The notes beneath the pieces were generated by a model. That model was not told the DNA's origin. It saw nothing but the letters and a program-made list of their open reading frames with translations, and made no database searches. The position numbers and the translations under genes were made by a program. From Methylobacterium sp. (GTDB lineage: Bacteria > Pseudomonadota > Alphaproteobacteria > Rhizobiales > Beijerinckiaceae), in the NCBI GenBank assembly GCA_021154065.1, contig JAJKJG010000060.1, positions 1 through 12,362 of the forward strand: 12,362 bases of DNA, given 5' to 3'. The first letter of the stretch is position 1. Each line of letters starts with the position of its first letter. This document shows, in pieces, positions 1 through 5,391 of the stretch.

Positions 1-20
1 AAGTCGGGAACACCCGACTT
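1..20. repeat. Perfect 8-bp inverted repeat at the left edge, within uvrC
   Basis: Positions 1-8 (aagtcggg) and 13-20 (cccgactt) are perfect reverse complements around the loop aaca. The hairpin is in the coding frame and lies immediately before the larger G/C-rich palindromic element. It may be the end of that element or part of a second one cut by the window edge. No independent function can be inferred. Confidence 0.6.
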
Positions 21-646
21 GCGCGCGGGGAGGGGCAGGGGTGGGGGTCGCGGGGCCGGAGATGGACTTATCCAGCCCAGCCCCTGCGGCTGATCCGCCA
101 AGCCTGCCGTCGACGGACGGCTCTATGCCCGCGACCCCCACCCCTGACCCCTCCCCGCAAGGGGGAGGGGAACAGGACGACGCGTTCCCGGCCTGGCCCG
201 ACCTCGTGCTCATCGACGGCGGCAAGGGGCAGCTCGAGGCGGCGCGCGAAGCGCTGGCGGAGATCGGCGTCAACGATGTGGCCCTCGTCGGCATCGCCAA
301 GGGGCGCGACCGCGACGCCGGCCGCGAGACCTTCTTCCTGTCCGGAAAGCCGCCGCTGAAGCTGCCGCCGCGCGATCCGGCGCTCTATTTCGTGCAGCGC
401 CTGCGCGACGAGGCGCACCGCTTCGCGATCGGGGCGCATCGGGCCAAGCGCAAGCGCGAGATGGCGAAGGGACCGCTCGACGAGATCCCGGGCATCGGCC
501 CGAACCGCAAGCGCGCCCTCCTGCACCATTTCGGCACCGTCAAGGCGATCGAGCGCGCCTCCTACGAGGACCTCGTCAAGACGGCGGGCGTGAACGCCGC
601 GACGGCGCGCGCGGTCTATGATTTCTTCCACGCCGGAAGGGGGTAG
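2..646 (+). CDS. uvrC: UvrABC excinuclease subunit C, C-terminal part (5' end outside window)
   Basis: UvrC makes the dual incisions in nucleotide excision repair together with UvrB. The frame is open from the left edge to TAG at 644-646, so this is the 3' portion of a gene whose start is not visible. From about 180 it encodes the RNase H-like endonuclease half: [10 protein letters not shown], with the Asp codon at 215-217, and [12 protein letters not shown], with the His codon at 416-418. These are two of the known UvrC active-site residues. The tandem helix-hairpin-helix DNA-binding region follows ([15 protein letters not shown], then [15 protein letters not shown]). The segment before [12 protein letters not shown] is unlike UvrC: it is Pro/Gly/Ala-rich and encoded by a palindromic repeat (see 26-172). 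It falls in the linker where UvrC proteins vary in length, so function is probably kept, but the upstream frame cannot be checked. A GTG at 41 is not the real start. Confidence 0.93.
   Translation, partial: SREHPTCARGGAGVGVAGPEMDLSSPAPAADPPSLPSTDGSMPATPTPDPSPQGGGEQDDAFPAWPDLVLIDGGKGQLEAAREALAEIGVNDVALVGIAKGRDRDAGRETFFLSGKPPLKLPPRDPALYFVQRLRDEAHRFAIGAHRAKRKREMAKGPLDEIPGIGPNRKRALLHHFGTVKAIERASYEDLVKTAGVNAATARAVYDFFHAGRG
26..172. repeat. Palindromic repeat element inserted in frame in uvrC
   Basis: The left arm at 27-53 (G-rich) is the reverse complement of 130-156 (C-rich) with one mismatch. The right arm overlaps a second perfect hairpin: 148-156 (cccctcccc) against 162-170 (ggggagggg), loop gcaag. 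The middle contains gcccctgcggctgat (80-94), which recurs exactly at 8649-8663 inside the large intergenic palindrome, so the two belong to related repeats. The element has no stop in the uvrC frame and adds a low-complexity peptide of about 50 residues ending in [13 protein letters not shown]. That peptide type is typical of translated intergenic repeats in proteobacteria. The exact insertion boundaries cannot be set without a repeat-free homologue. Confidence 0.75.
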
Positions 647-663
647 AACCGGCAAGGGCGCCG

Positions 664-894
664 ATGATATCGTCGATCATGGGCAACATACCGAAAACGA
701 AGAACGGCCGAGCGCGAGAGAGCTTCACCATCGGTCGCGAGGGTTTTGCGAAGATAAGCGCCGTCGAAGGCGTCCGGCTCTCCGCTGATATGAAGCAGGC
801 GTTCCGCGAGTTCGACGGCAAGGGGCTCTCGGCCGAGGAGCGCCGGCGCGAGATCGTGAGGCGTTACGGTAAGAGGCCCACCCGAACGGGCTGA
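664..894 (+). CDS. Putative antitoxin of a Fic toxin-antitoxin module
   Basis: This 76-residue protein lies directly upstream of a Fic-domain gene and overlaps it by one base (TGATG at 892-896), a classic toxin-antitoxin layout that implies translational coupling. By position and size it should bind and inhibit the Fic protein. The visible core is FAKISAVEGVRLS (28-40), followed by a charged helical C-terminus (GLSAEERRREIVRRYGK). Class I Fic antitoxins (VbhA type) block the active site with the motif S/TxxxE(G/N). Here E35-G36 is present, but the nearest Ser (S32) is three rather than four residues before the Glu, so the match is imperfect. ATG 664 and ATG 679 are both possible starts; 664 has an aaggg about 6 nt upstream. 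The assignment rests mainly on context. Confidence 0.7.
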   Translation: MISSIMGNIPKTKNGRARESFTIGREGFAKISAVEGVRLSADMKQAFREFDGKGLSAEERRREIVRRYGKRPTRTG

Positions 895-1469
895 TGTACG
901 CAGCCTTCCCCGATCCATACTGGTATCAGGGCACGACGGTCCTAAAGAACATCCCAGGCCTGCGGGATGCCGCCGCGCTGGAGCGTTTCGAGACTGCGAT
1001 TACGGCGCAGCGCGCTGGCGAACCGCTCCCATCCGGGCGGCTGAGCGTGCAGCATTACCAGGCTATCCACCGCCACCTGTTCCAGGACGTCTACCGCTGG
1101 GCGGGACGGTTTCGGTCTGTCCGACTCACGAAGGGGACCAGCACGTTCTGTTATCCCGAGCACATCAAAGGCGAATTGCAGCGGATTTTCCTCGCGCTTC
1201 GCGACTCAGATTGCCTGCGCGGGCTCGACGCTCAATCATTTGCTCTGGCAGCGGCGCACTTCCTCTCCGAGCTTAACGCAGTTCACGCCTTTCGCGACGG
1301 CAACGGTCGCGCGCAACTTGCCTTCCTGGCCCTGCTTGCCGCACGCGCCGGCCACCCGCTTTCGCTGGCGCGACTTCGGCCCGAGGCCTTTCTCGCCGCG
1401 ATGGTAACGAGCTTCCATCGAGACGAGCAGCCGCTGGCCTCGCAGCTGTCCGAGCTCATCCGCTCCTGA
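894..1469 (+). CDS. Fic family protein (putative AMP-transferase toxin)
   Basis: Fic domains transfer AMP or related groups from nucleotides to hydroxyl side chains of target proteins. This 191-residue protein has the core motif HAFRDGNGRAQL at 131-142, with catalytic His131, Asp135 and the Gly-Asn-Gly-Arg anion-binding loop. It also has the target-binding flap (RLTKGTSTFCYPEHI, 77-91) and the helix HYQAIHRHLFQDVYRWAGRFR (54-74) usual before it. The canonical motif ends in a second Arg (HxFxDGNGRxxR); here that position is Leu142. In AMPylating Fic enzymes the second Arg contacts the ATP gamma-phosphate and the inhibitory Glu. There is no N-terminal secretion signal or extra domain, so it is a compact toxin-type Fic. 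The start is fixed by the overlap with the antitoxin. By eye, codon use is less GC-extreme than in neighbours, consistent with acquisition between uvrC and pgsA. Confidence 0.9.
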   Translation: MYAAFPDPYWYQGTTVLKNIPGLRDAAALERFETAITAQRAGEPLPSGRLSVQHYQAIHRHLFQDVYRWAGRFRSVRLTKGTSTFCYPEHIKGELQRIFLALRDSDCLRGLDAQSFALAAAHFLSELNAVHAFRDGNGRAQLAFLALLAARAGHPLSLARLRPEAFLAAMVTSFHRDEQPLASQLSELIRS

Positions 1470-1560
1470 ACGTCGACGCCTGCGTTATGCGCGACCGCCC
1501 GGACCGTCAGGCCGGCATCGCGGTTGACGCCGCGCGTTCCTGCATGCTTCCTCCCCGGCG

Positions 1561-2172
1561 ATGACCGCCGCCTCGCCGCTTGCCCGTTCGAAGGCGCTGA
1601 GCCTGCCGAACATCCTGACCTACGGCCGGCTCCTCGCCGTGCCGGCGGTGGTGGCGCTCCTGTTCTGGCCGAAGGACGATTGGACGCGCTGGCCGGCGCT
1701 CGCCATCTTCATCGCGGCCGGCGTGACCGACTACCTCGACGGCTATTTCGCCCGTCTCTACGCGCAGCAATCGACGCTCGGGCGGATGCTCGACCCGATC
1801 GCCGACAAGCTCCTCGTCGCGGCCTGCCTGATGATGCTGGTCTATGCCGGGACGATCGAGGACCAGCATGTCCTTGCCGCCATCGTCATCCTCTGCCGCG
1901 AGATCCTGGTCTCGGGCCTGCGCGAGTTCCTGGCGCAGCTCAAGGTCAGCGTGCCGGTGAGCCGGATCGCCAAGTGGAAGACCGTGCTGCAGATGGTCGC
2001 CGTCGGCTTCCTGATCGCCGGCCCGGCCGGCGAGGTGATCCTGCCGGCGACGACCGCGATCGGCCTCGTCCTGCTCTGGATCGCCGCCATGCTGACGATC
2101 TACACCGGTTGGGATTATCTGAAGGCCGGCATCAAGGTCGTGGTCGGCGAGGAGGGCTCGTGGCGCGCGTGA
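1561..2172 (+). CDS. pgsA: CDP-diacylglycerol--glycerol-3-phosphate 3-phosphatidyltransferase
   Basis: This inner-membrane enzyme condenses CDP-diacylglycerol with glycerol-3-phosphate to phosphatidylglycerophosphate, the committed step to phosphatidylglycerol and cardiolipin. The 203-residue product has the full CDP-alcohol phosphatidyltransferase signature DG(x2)AR(x8)G(x3)D(x3)D: D60-G61, A64-R65, G74, D78 and D82, with the extra upstream Asp57. The N-terminus LSLPNILTYGRLLAVP is typical of PgsA. Hydrophobic segments lie at about 26-36, 46-56, 84-97, 105-120 and 140-190. The ATG at 1561 sits just before the conserved N-terminus but lacks a clear Shine-Dalgarno; a TTGACG at 1524-1529 is a possible -35 box. 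The stop overlaps the start region of moaD, so the two are probably co-transcribed. Confidence 0.95.
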   Translation: MTAASPLARSKALSLPNILTYGRLLAVPAVVALLFWPKDDWTRWPALAIFIAAGVTDYLDGYFARLYAQQSTLGRMLDPIADKLLVAACLMMLVYAGTIEDQHVLAAIVILCREILVSGLREFLAQLKVSVPVSRIAKWKTVLQMVAVGFLIAGPAGEVILPATTAIGLVLLWIAAMLTIYTGWDYLKAGIKVVVGEEGSWRA

Positions 2173-2420
2173 AGCTCGTCTATTTCGCCTGGGTCCGGGA
2201 GCGCATCGGCTTGCCCGAGGAGGAGGTCGAGCTGCCGCCGGCGATCGCGACGATCGCCGACCTCGTCGGCTGGCTCAAGGGCCGCGGCGAGGAGTACGAC
2301 TACGCCTTCGAGAACGAGGGCGTGGTGCGGGCGGCGATCGACAAGGTGCATGCGCGGCCCGACGCGCCGCTCGCCGGCGCCCGCGAGATCGCGTTCTTCC
2401 CGCCGATGACCGGCGGCTGA
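2160..2420 (+). CDS. moaD: Molybdopterin synthase small subunit MoaD
   Basis: MoaD is the ubiquitin-like sulfur carrier of molybdopterin synthase. Its C-terminal thiocarboxylate donates sulfur to precursor Z (cPMP) in the MoaE active site. The 86-residue product has the family's beta-grasp start (KLVYFAWVRERIG) and ends exactly in FFPPMTGG, the essential Gly-Gly. GTG at 2160 is preferred because GGAGG (2151-2155) lies at short spacing. GTG at 2169, which overlaps the pgsA stop, is the alternative and would remove three residues. Ten nucleotides downstream is the RidA-family gene. The partner MoaE is encoded at 2888. Confidence 0.93.
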   Translation: MARVKLVYFAWVRERIGLPEEEVELPPAIATIADLVGWLKGRGEEYDYAFENEGVVRAAIDKVHARPDAPLAGAREIAFFPPMTGG

Positions 2421-2429
2421 GAGGCCATC

Positions 2430-2774
2430 ATGATCACCCGCATTCCCGGCTCGACCCCGACGCGCAGCCGCGCCGTCGTCGCCAACGGCATCGTCAACGC
2501 GGTCGCGACCTCGCCCGACAAGGCGCCCTCGCTCTATGCGCAGACGAAGCGCGCGCTCGCCGCGATCGATAAGTCGCTCGCGGACGCCGGCACCGACAAG
2601 AGCCGCATCCTGACCGCGACGGTGTACATAACCGACATGTCGCAGAAGGAGGAGATGAACCGCGCCTGGGACGAATGGGTCGCCCGCGACAACCCGCCGA
2701 TGCGCGCCTGCATCGGCGTCGCGCTCGAGGGCCAGGACCTCGTCGAGATCCTGGTGACGGCGAAGCTGCCTTAA
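2430..2774 (+). CDS. RidA/YjgF/UK114 family protein
   Basis: RidA proteins hydrolyse reactive enamine/imine intermediates released by PLP enzymes; some family members have other or unknown roles. The 114-residue length and the fold signature match the family: an N-terminal VVANGIVNAVATSPD strand region, a central helix LYAQTKRALAAIDKSLADAG, TATVYITDM, and the C-terminal block PPMRACIGVALEGQDLVEI. Arg92 in PPMRAC corresponds to the substrate-binding Arg (R105 of E. coli RidA), and a Glu follows at 106. GAGAGG at 2419-2424 precedes the ATG by five bases. The gene sits between moaD and moaE, likely in the same transcript, but no known link ties RidA to molybdopterin synthesis. The subfamily is not determined. 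Confidence 0.88.
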   Translation: MITRIPGSTPTRSRAVVANGIVNAVATSPDKAPSLYAQTKRALAAIDKSLADAGTDKSRILTATVYITDMSQKEEMNRAWDEWVARDNPPMRACIGVALEGQDLVEILVTAKLP

Positions 2775-2776
2775 GT

Positions 2777-2872
2777 GGTCATCCCGGAAGCGGCAAAGCC
2801 GCTATCCGGGATCCAATGGCCGCGCGGAGGGCATCGATCCCGGCTCTTCGCTTCGCTTCGGCCGGGATGACC
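2777..2872. repeat. Double stem-loop intergenic repeat between ridA-like gene and moaE
   Basis: The outer arms 2777-2787 and 2862-2872 are perfect reverse complements (ggtcatcccgg / ccgggatgacc). Inside are two separate hairpins. The first pairs 2781-2788 with 2805-2812 (atcccgga / tccgggat) and 2789-2794 with 2798-2803, loop aaa, with one unpaired base. The second pairs 2837-2844 with 2861-2868 (atcccggc / gccgggat). The sequence resembles the dispersed 'gtcatcccgg...ccgggatgac' intergenic repeats that I recall from rhizobia. It fills nearly the whole 113-nt gap and could stabilise or partly terminate the upstream mRNA. There is no U tract, so it is not a classical intrinsic terminator. Confidence 0.85.
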
Positions 2873-2887
2873 CGGTAGGATGGGGTC

Positions 2888-3352
2888 ATGAGTCAGAGTG
2901 TCCGCATCCAGCGCGAGGACTTCTCGGTGGCGGACGAGGTCGCCGCCCTGACCCGGGGGCGCGGCGACATCGGCGCCGTCGTCACCTTCACGGGGCTGTG
3001 CCGCGACGAGGGCGGGCGGCTTCAGGCGCTCGAGCTCGAGCATTATCCCGGCATGGCCGAGGCCGAGGTGGCGCGCGTCGTCGCCGAGGCGGCGGCGCGC
3101 TGGCCGCTCGACGGCGCGACGGTCGTGCACCGCTTCGGCAGGATCGCGCCGGGCGAGAACATCGTGCTCGTCGCGACCGCCTCGTCGCATCGCCAGGCCG
3201 CCTTCGCGGCGGCCGAGTTCCTGATGGACTACCTCAAGACGCGGGCGCCGTTCTGGAAGCGCGAGCACCTCGTCGACGGCACCGCCGGCGAATGGGTCGA
3301 GGCCCGCGGCGAGGACGATCAGGCGGCGGCGCGCTGGCGCGCAGGCGGCTAG
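2888..3352 (+). CDS. moaE: Molybdopterin synthase catalytic subunit MoaE
   Basis: MoaE forms the heterotetrameric molybdopterin synthase with MoaD and converts cPMP to molybdopterin, a step of Mo-cofactor synthesis in the cytoplasm. The 154-residue product shows the family landmarks: GAVVTFTGLCRD (29-40), LELEHYPGMAE (48-58), VVHRFGRIAPGE (79-90) and the active-site block LMDYLKTRAPFWKRE (112-126), with the two conserved lysines K117 and K124. The ATG at 2888 follows a G-rich stretch (ggtaggatgggg) only loosely resembling a Shine-Dalgarno. The C-terminal tail is charged and Ala-rich. The gene ends 6 nt from the stop of a convergent minus-strand gene. Confidence 0.95.
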   Translation: MSQSVRIQREDFSVADEVAALTRGRGDIGAVVTFTGLCRDEGGRLQALELEHYPGMAEAEVARVVAEAAARWPLDGATVVHRFGRIAPGENIVLVATASSHRQAAFAAAEFLMDYLKTRAPFWKREHLVDGTAGEWVEARGEDDQAAARWRAGG

Positions 3353-3358
3353 GCTAGC

Positions 3359-3631
3359 TCACGATTCCGGGCAGGGCCGCGCCGTGAACTGCCACGAGGT
3401 GTTGTTCAGCACCATGCCGCATTCGGCGACGCGGGGGCCCTCGCCGGTCCGCAGGCACGCCGTCTCGCCGACCGCGAAAGTCTTGCCTTGCGCCCGGCAG
3501 AAGCAATTCGCCGGATCGTGCAGCTGATACTGCGCCGGCTCGGCGCGATGCGCCGCCGGATCGTGAGCGGCCGACGGTCCGGCCGCGACGGCGAGCGCGG
3601 CCGCCGCAAGGGCGATCGAAAGGCGCGGCAT
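3359..3631 (-). CDS. Small secreted Cys-containing protein of unknown function
   Basis: I do not recognise a named family. The 90-residue product begins with a clear Sec signal peptide (MPRLSIALAAAALAVAAGPSAA), probably cleaved near residue 22. The mature part of about 68 residues has five Cys at 43, 45, 59, 71 and 87 and motifs NCFCRAQGK, ACLRTGEGPRVAECG and LNNTSWQ. It is therefore likely periplasmic and disulfide-containing, with one unpaired Cys. ATG at 3631 is chosen over upstream in-frame starts because GGAGG lies six to seven bases before it on the minus strand and because the signal peptide starts there. A possible promoter (TTGACG, reverse complement of 3680-3685, with a weak -10 at 3657-3662) lies upstream. 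It is convergent with moaE. Confidence 0.8.
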   Translation of the reverse strand: MPRLSIALAAAALAVAAGPSAAHDPAAHRAEPAQYQLHDPANCFCRAQGKTFAVGETACLRTGEGPRVAECGMVLNNTSWQFTARPCPES

Positions 3632-3727
3632 GCGACACCTCCAAGGCAAGTCGCGGATGGTCTGCCTCGCCGTGTCCGCCGTCAATCTTTTCACCGGCGG
3701 TTCGTCCGCTCCGCCGGGCCGCAAATC

Positions 3728-3829
3728 CTAGAAGATGCCCATCACGATCGCTCCGACGAAGGCGAGCGCGACGCAGATCGCCGCGATGTTCGCCTTCGAC
3801 GTGAGCTCCGAGCGCAAGCCCAGGCTCAT
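3728..3829 (-). CDS. 33-residue single-pass membrane peptide
   Basis: A minus-strand frame runs from ATG (3827-3829) to TAG (3728-3730) and encodes MSLGLRSELTSKANIAAICV followed by ALAFVGAIVMGIF. About 20 residues from N14 to the end are hydrophobic, preceded by a short polar, net-positive start, so the peptide should span the inner membrane once with its N-terminus inside. Support for translation: on the minus strand GGGGAGG ends six bases before the ATG, one of the best ribosome binding sites in the window, and the peptide is bounded exactly by the hydrophobic segment. It lies 96 nt upstream of the secreted Cys protein on the same strand. It may be a conserved rhizobial small membrane protein, but I cannot name it. 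Confidence 0.62.
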   Translation of the reverse strand: MSLGLRSELTSKANIAAICVALAFVGAIVMGIF

Positions 3830-3944
3830 CCGCCGCCTCCCCGTCGTCCCCCAAGGCCACGCTAGCAGAGCCGGCAAATGCCGGGAAGCGGCGATCCGTT
3901 GTGCGCCGCACGCGCCGCTTCCGACGGTCGTCGAGCGGCCGCCG

Positions 3945-5252
3945 CTAACCTCCTGCGTCCGAACGGGAATACGCCGCCGCCGGCCTGGGGATAAGCCGCT
4001 CCGGCGAGCCCTTTCCGGCGAGCGCGCGCTCGACGAAATGCGCCGCCGCGAGCGCCAGCGCGTCGCGCCCGAAGGGGGCGATGACCTGGACGCCGACCGG
4101 CAGCCCGGCGGCGTTCTCGTAGCCCGGGACGCTGACGCAGGGCACGCCCATCAGCGTCCAGAGGCGGTTGAAGCGGGCGTTGCCGGTCGCCTTCAGCGTC
4201 TCGGGCGCCGGCCCCGGGGCCGAGAAGGTCAGGAGCACGTCCACCTGGGCGAAGATCTCGGCGAGGGCGCCGCGGGCCCGCCGGGCGGTGCGCCGGGCCT
4301 CGTCGTAGCGGCGCGGCTCGATCGCCTGCGCCTCGTCGAGGAGCTTGCGCAGCTGCGGCGCGACGAGGTCGCGGTGCGTCGCGTATTCCCAGGCGAGCGC
4401 CTGCCTGGCCTCGTAGTCCTGCAGCGTCGGGTGGATCGTCCAGGCCTCGCCGAGGACCGCCGGCAGGGCGATCTCGCGCACGCTCGCGCCCGCCGTCTCG
4501 GCGGCTTTGACCGCCGCCTCGAGCGCCGCGGCGCTGTCGGGCTCGGGCGGGCCGGCAAAATCCTGGGTCACGACGCCGATGCGCGGCGCCGGCGGGGCGG
4601 CGCCGTCGATGCGAAAGTCGGCGCGGCCGGTGACGGCGGCAAGCGCGTAGGCGACGTCGGGCACCGTCGCGGCGAACATGCCGACCGTGTCGAGGCCCCA
4701 GGAGAAGCACTTGACGCCGACCGTCGGGATGAGCCGGTAGGAGGGCTTGATCGCGGCGCAGCCGCAGAACGAGGCCGGGCGGATGATCGAGCCGCCGGTC
4801 TGGGTGCCGAGCGCCAGCGGCACCATGCCGGCGCCGACCGCCGCCGCCGACCCCGACGACGAGCCGCCCGGCGTGTGGCCGGGATTGCGCGGGTTGCGCG
4901 TCGGCGTCGGGTCGAGATGCGCAAACGGCGTCGTCGCGGTCTTGCCGATCGGCGTCGCGCCGGCGCGGGCGAGCGCCGTGACGATCGGCGCGTCGGCCTT
5001 CGGGCGCCAGCCGGCGTAGATCGGCGAGCCCATCTCGGTCGGCATGTCGGCGGTGTCGATGATGTCCTTGACCCCGACGGCGATGCCGCGGAGCGGCCCC
5101 TCGGCGCCGGCGCGGGCGCTCGCGTCGACATGCACGAAGGCGCGGATCGCGTCGTCGGCGCGGCCGATCGCGTCGTGGGCGGCGCGGATCGCGTCCTGCG
5201 GAGTGGCGTCGCCGGCATCGATGCGGCGCAGGATGTCGAGGAGGGAGATCAT
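3945..5252 (-). CDS. Amidase-signature family hydrolase
   Basis: Amidase-signature enzymes hydrolyse C-N amide bonds using a Ser-cisSer-Lys triad. The 435-residue product has Lys62 (GVKDIIDT), the Ser/Gly loop GGSSSGSAAAVG (129-140, cis-Ser at 131) and the nucleophile in GTQTGGSIIRPA (Ser155). The three positions coincide with those I recall for the rhizobial malonamidase E2 (Lys62, Ser131, Ser155), and Arg158 is also there. GHTPGGSSSGS and SWGLDTVG are further family marks. The substrate cannot be read off: malonamide-like, other small amides, or an allophanate-type substrate are all possible. It is not a GatA, since no gatB or gatC lies nearby. ATG at 5252 gives the natural N-terminus (ISLLDILRRIDAGD); the ribosome binding site is weak. 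It is divergent from the extensin-like gene and stands alone. Confidence 0.92.
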   Translation of the reverse strand: MISLLDILRRIDAGDATPQDAIRAAHDAIGRADDAIRAFVHVDASARAGAEGPLRGIAVGVKDIIDTADMPTEMGSPIYAGWRPKADAPIVTALARAGATPIGKTATTPFAHLDPTPTRNPRNPGHTPGGSSSGSAAAVGAGMVPLALGTQTGGSIIRPASFCGCAAIKPSYRLIPTVGVKCFSWGLDTVGMFAATVPDVAYALAAVTGRADFRIDGAAPPAPRIGVVTQDFAGPPEPDSAAALEAAVKAAETAGASVREIALPAVLGEAWTIHPTLQDYEARQALAWEYATHRDLVAPQLRKLLDEAQAIEPRRYDEARRTARRARGALAEIFAQVDVLLTFSAPGPAPETLKATGNARFNRLWTLMGVPCVSVPGYENAAGLPVGVQVIAPFGRDALALAAAHFVERALAGKGSPERLIPRPAAAYSRSDAGG

Positions 5253-5391
5253 GGCGGCCCCGGGATTGGAGCCCTGCTCCTAGCACAGCCCGCGTGCCGG
5301 GAAAGAGGCGCGGCGGCTTGCGTCGATTCGAGGCACCGCCGCCGGGGCACGGTTGACGGCGCGTTTACGCCGGCGCTCGCATTGTAGCGGC

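Noticed and set aside
1524..2159. Upstream extension of the MoaD frame through pgsA
   Set aside because: The extension is Arg/Pro/Ala-rich and overlaps a complete pgsA. MoaD begins at 2160 with a proper ribosome binding site and normal family length.
3871..3884. Small inverted repeat ccggca-aa-tgccgg downstream of the amidase
   Set aside because: Six-base stem with a 2-nt loop and no T run; common by chance in GC-rich DNA.
3735..5387. 550-residue plus-strand open frame covering the amidase region
   Set aside because: It is antisense to a clear amidase-signature gene. Its product is Arg/Gly/Ala-rich with no motif, as expected from GC-rich antisense codon bias.
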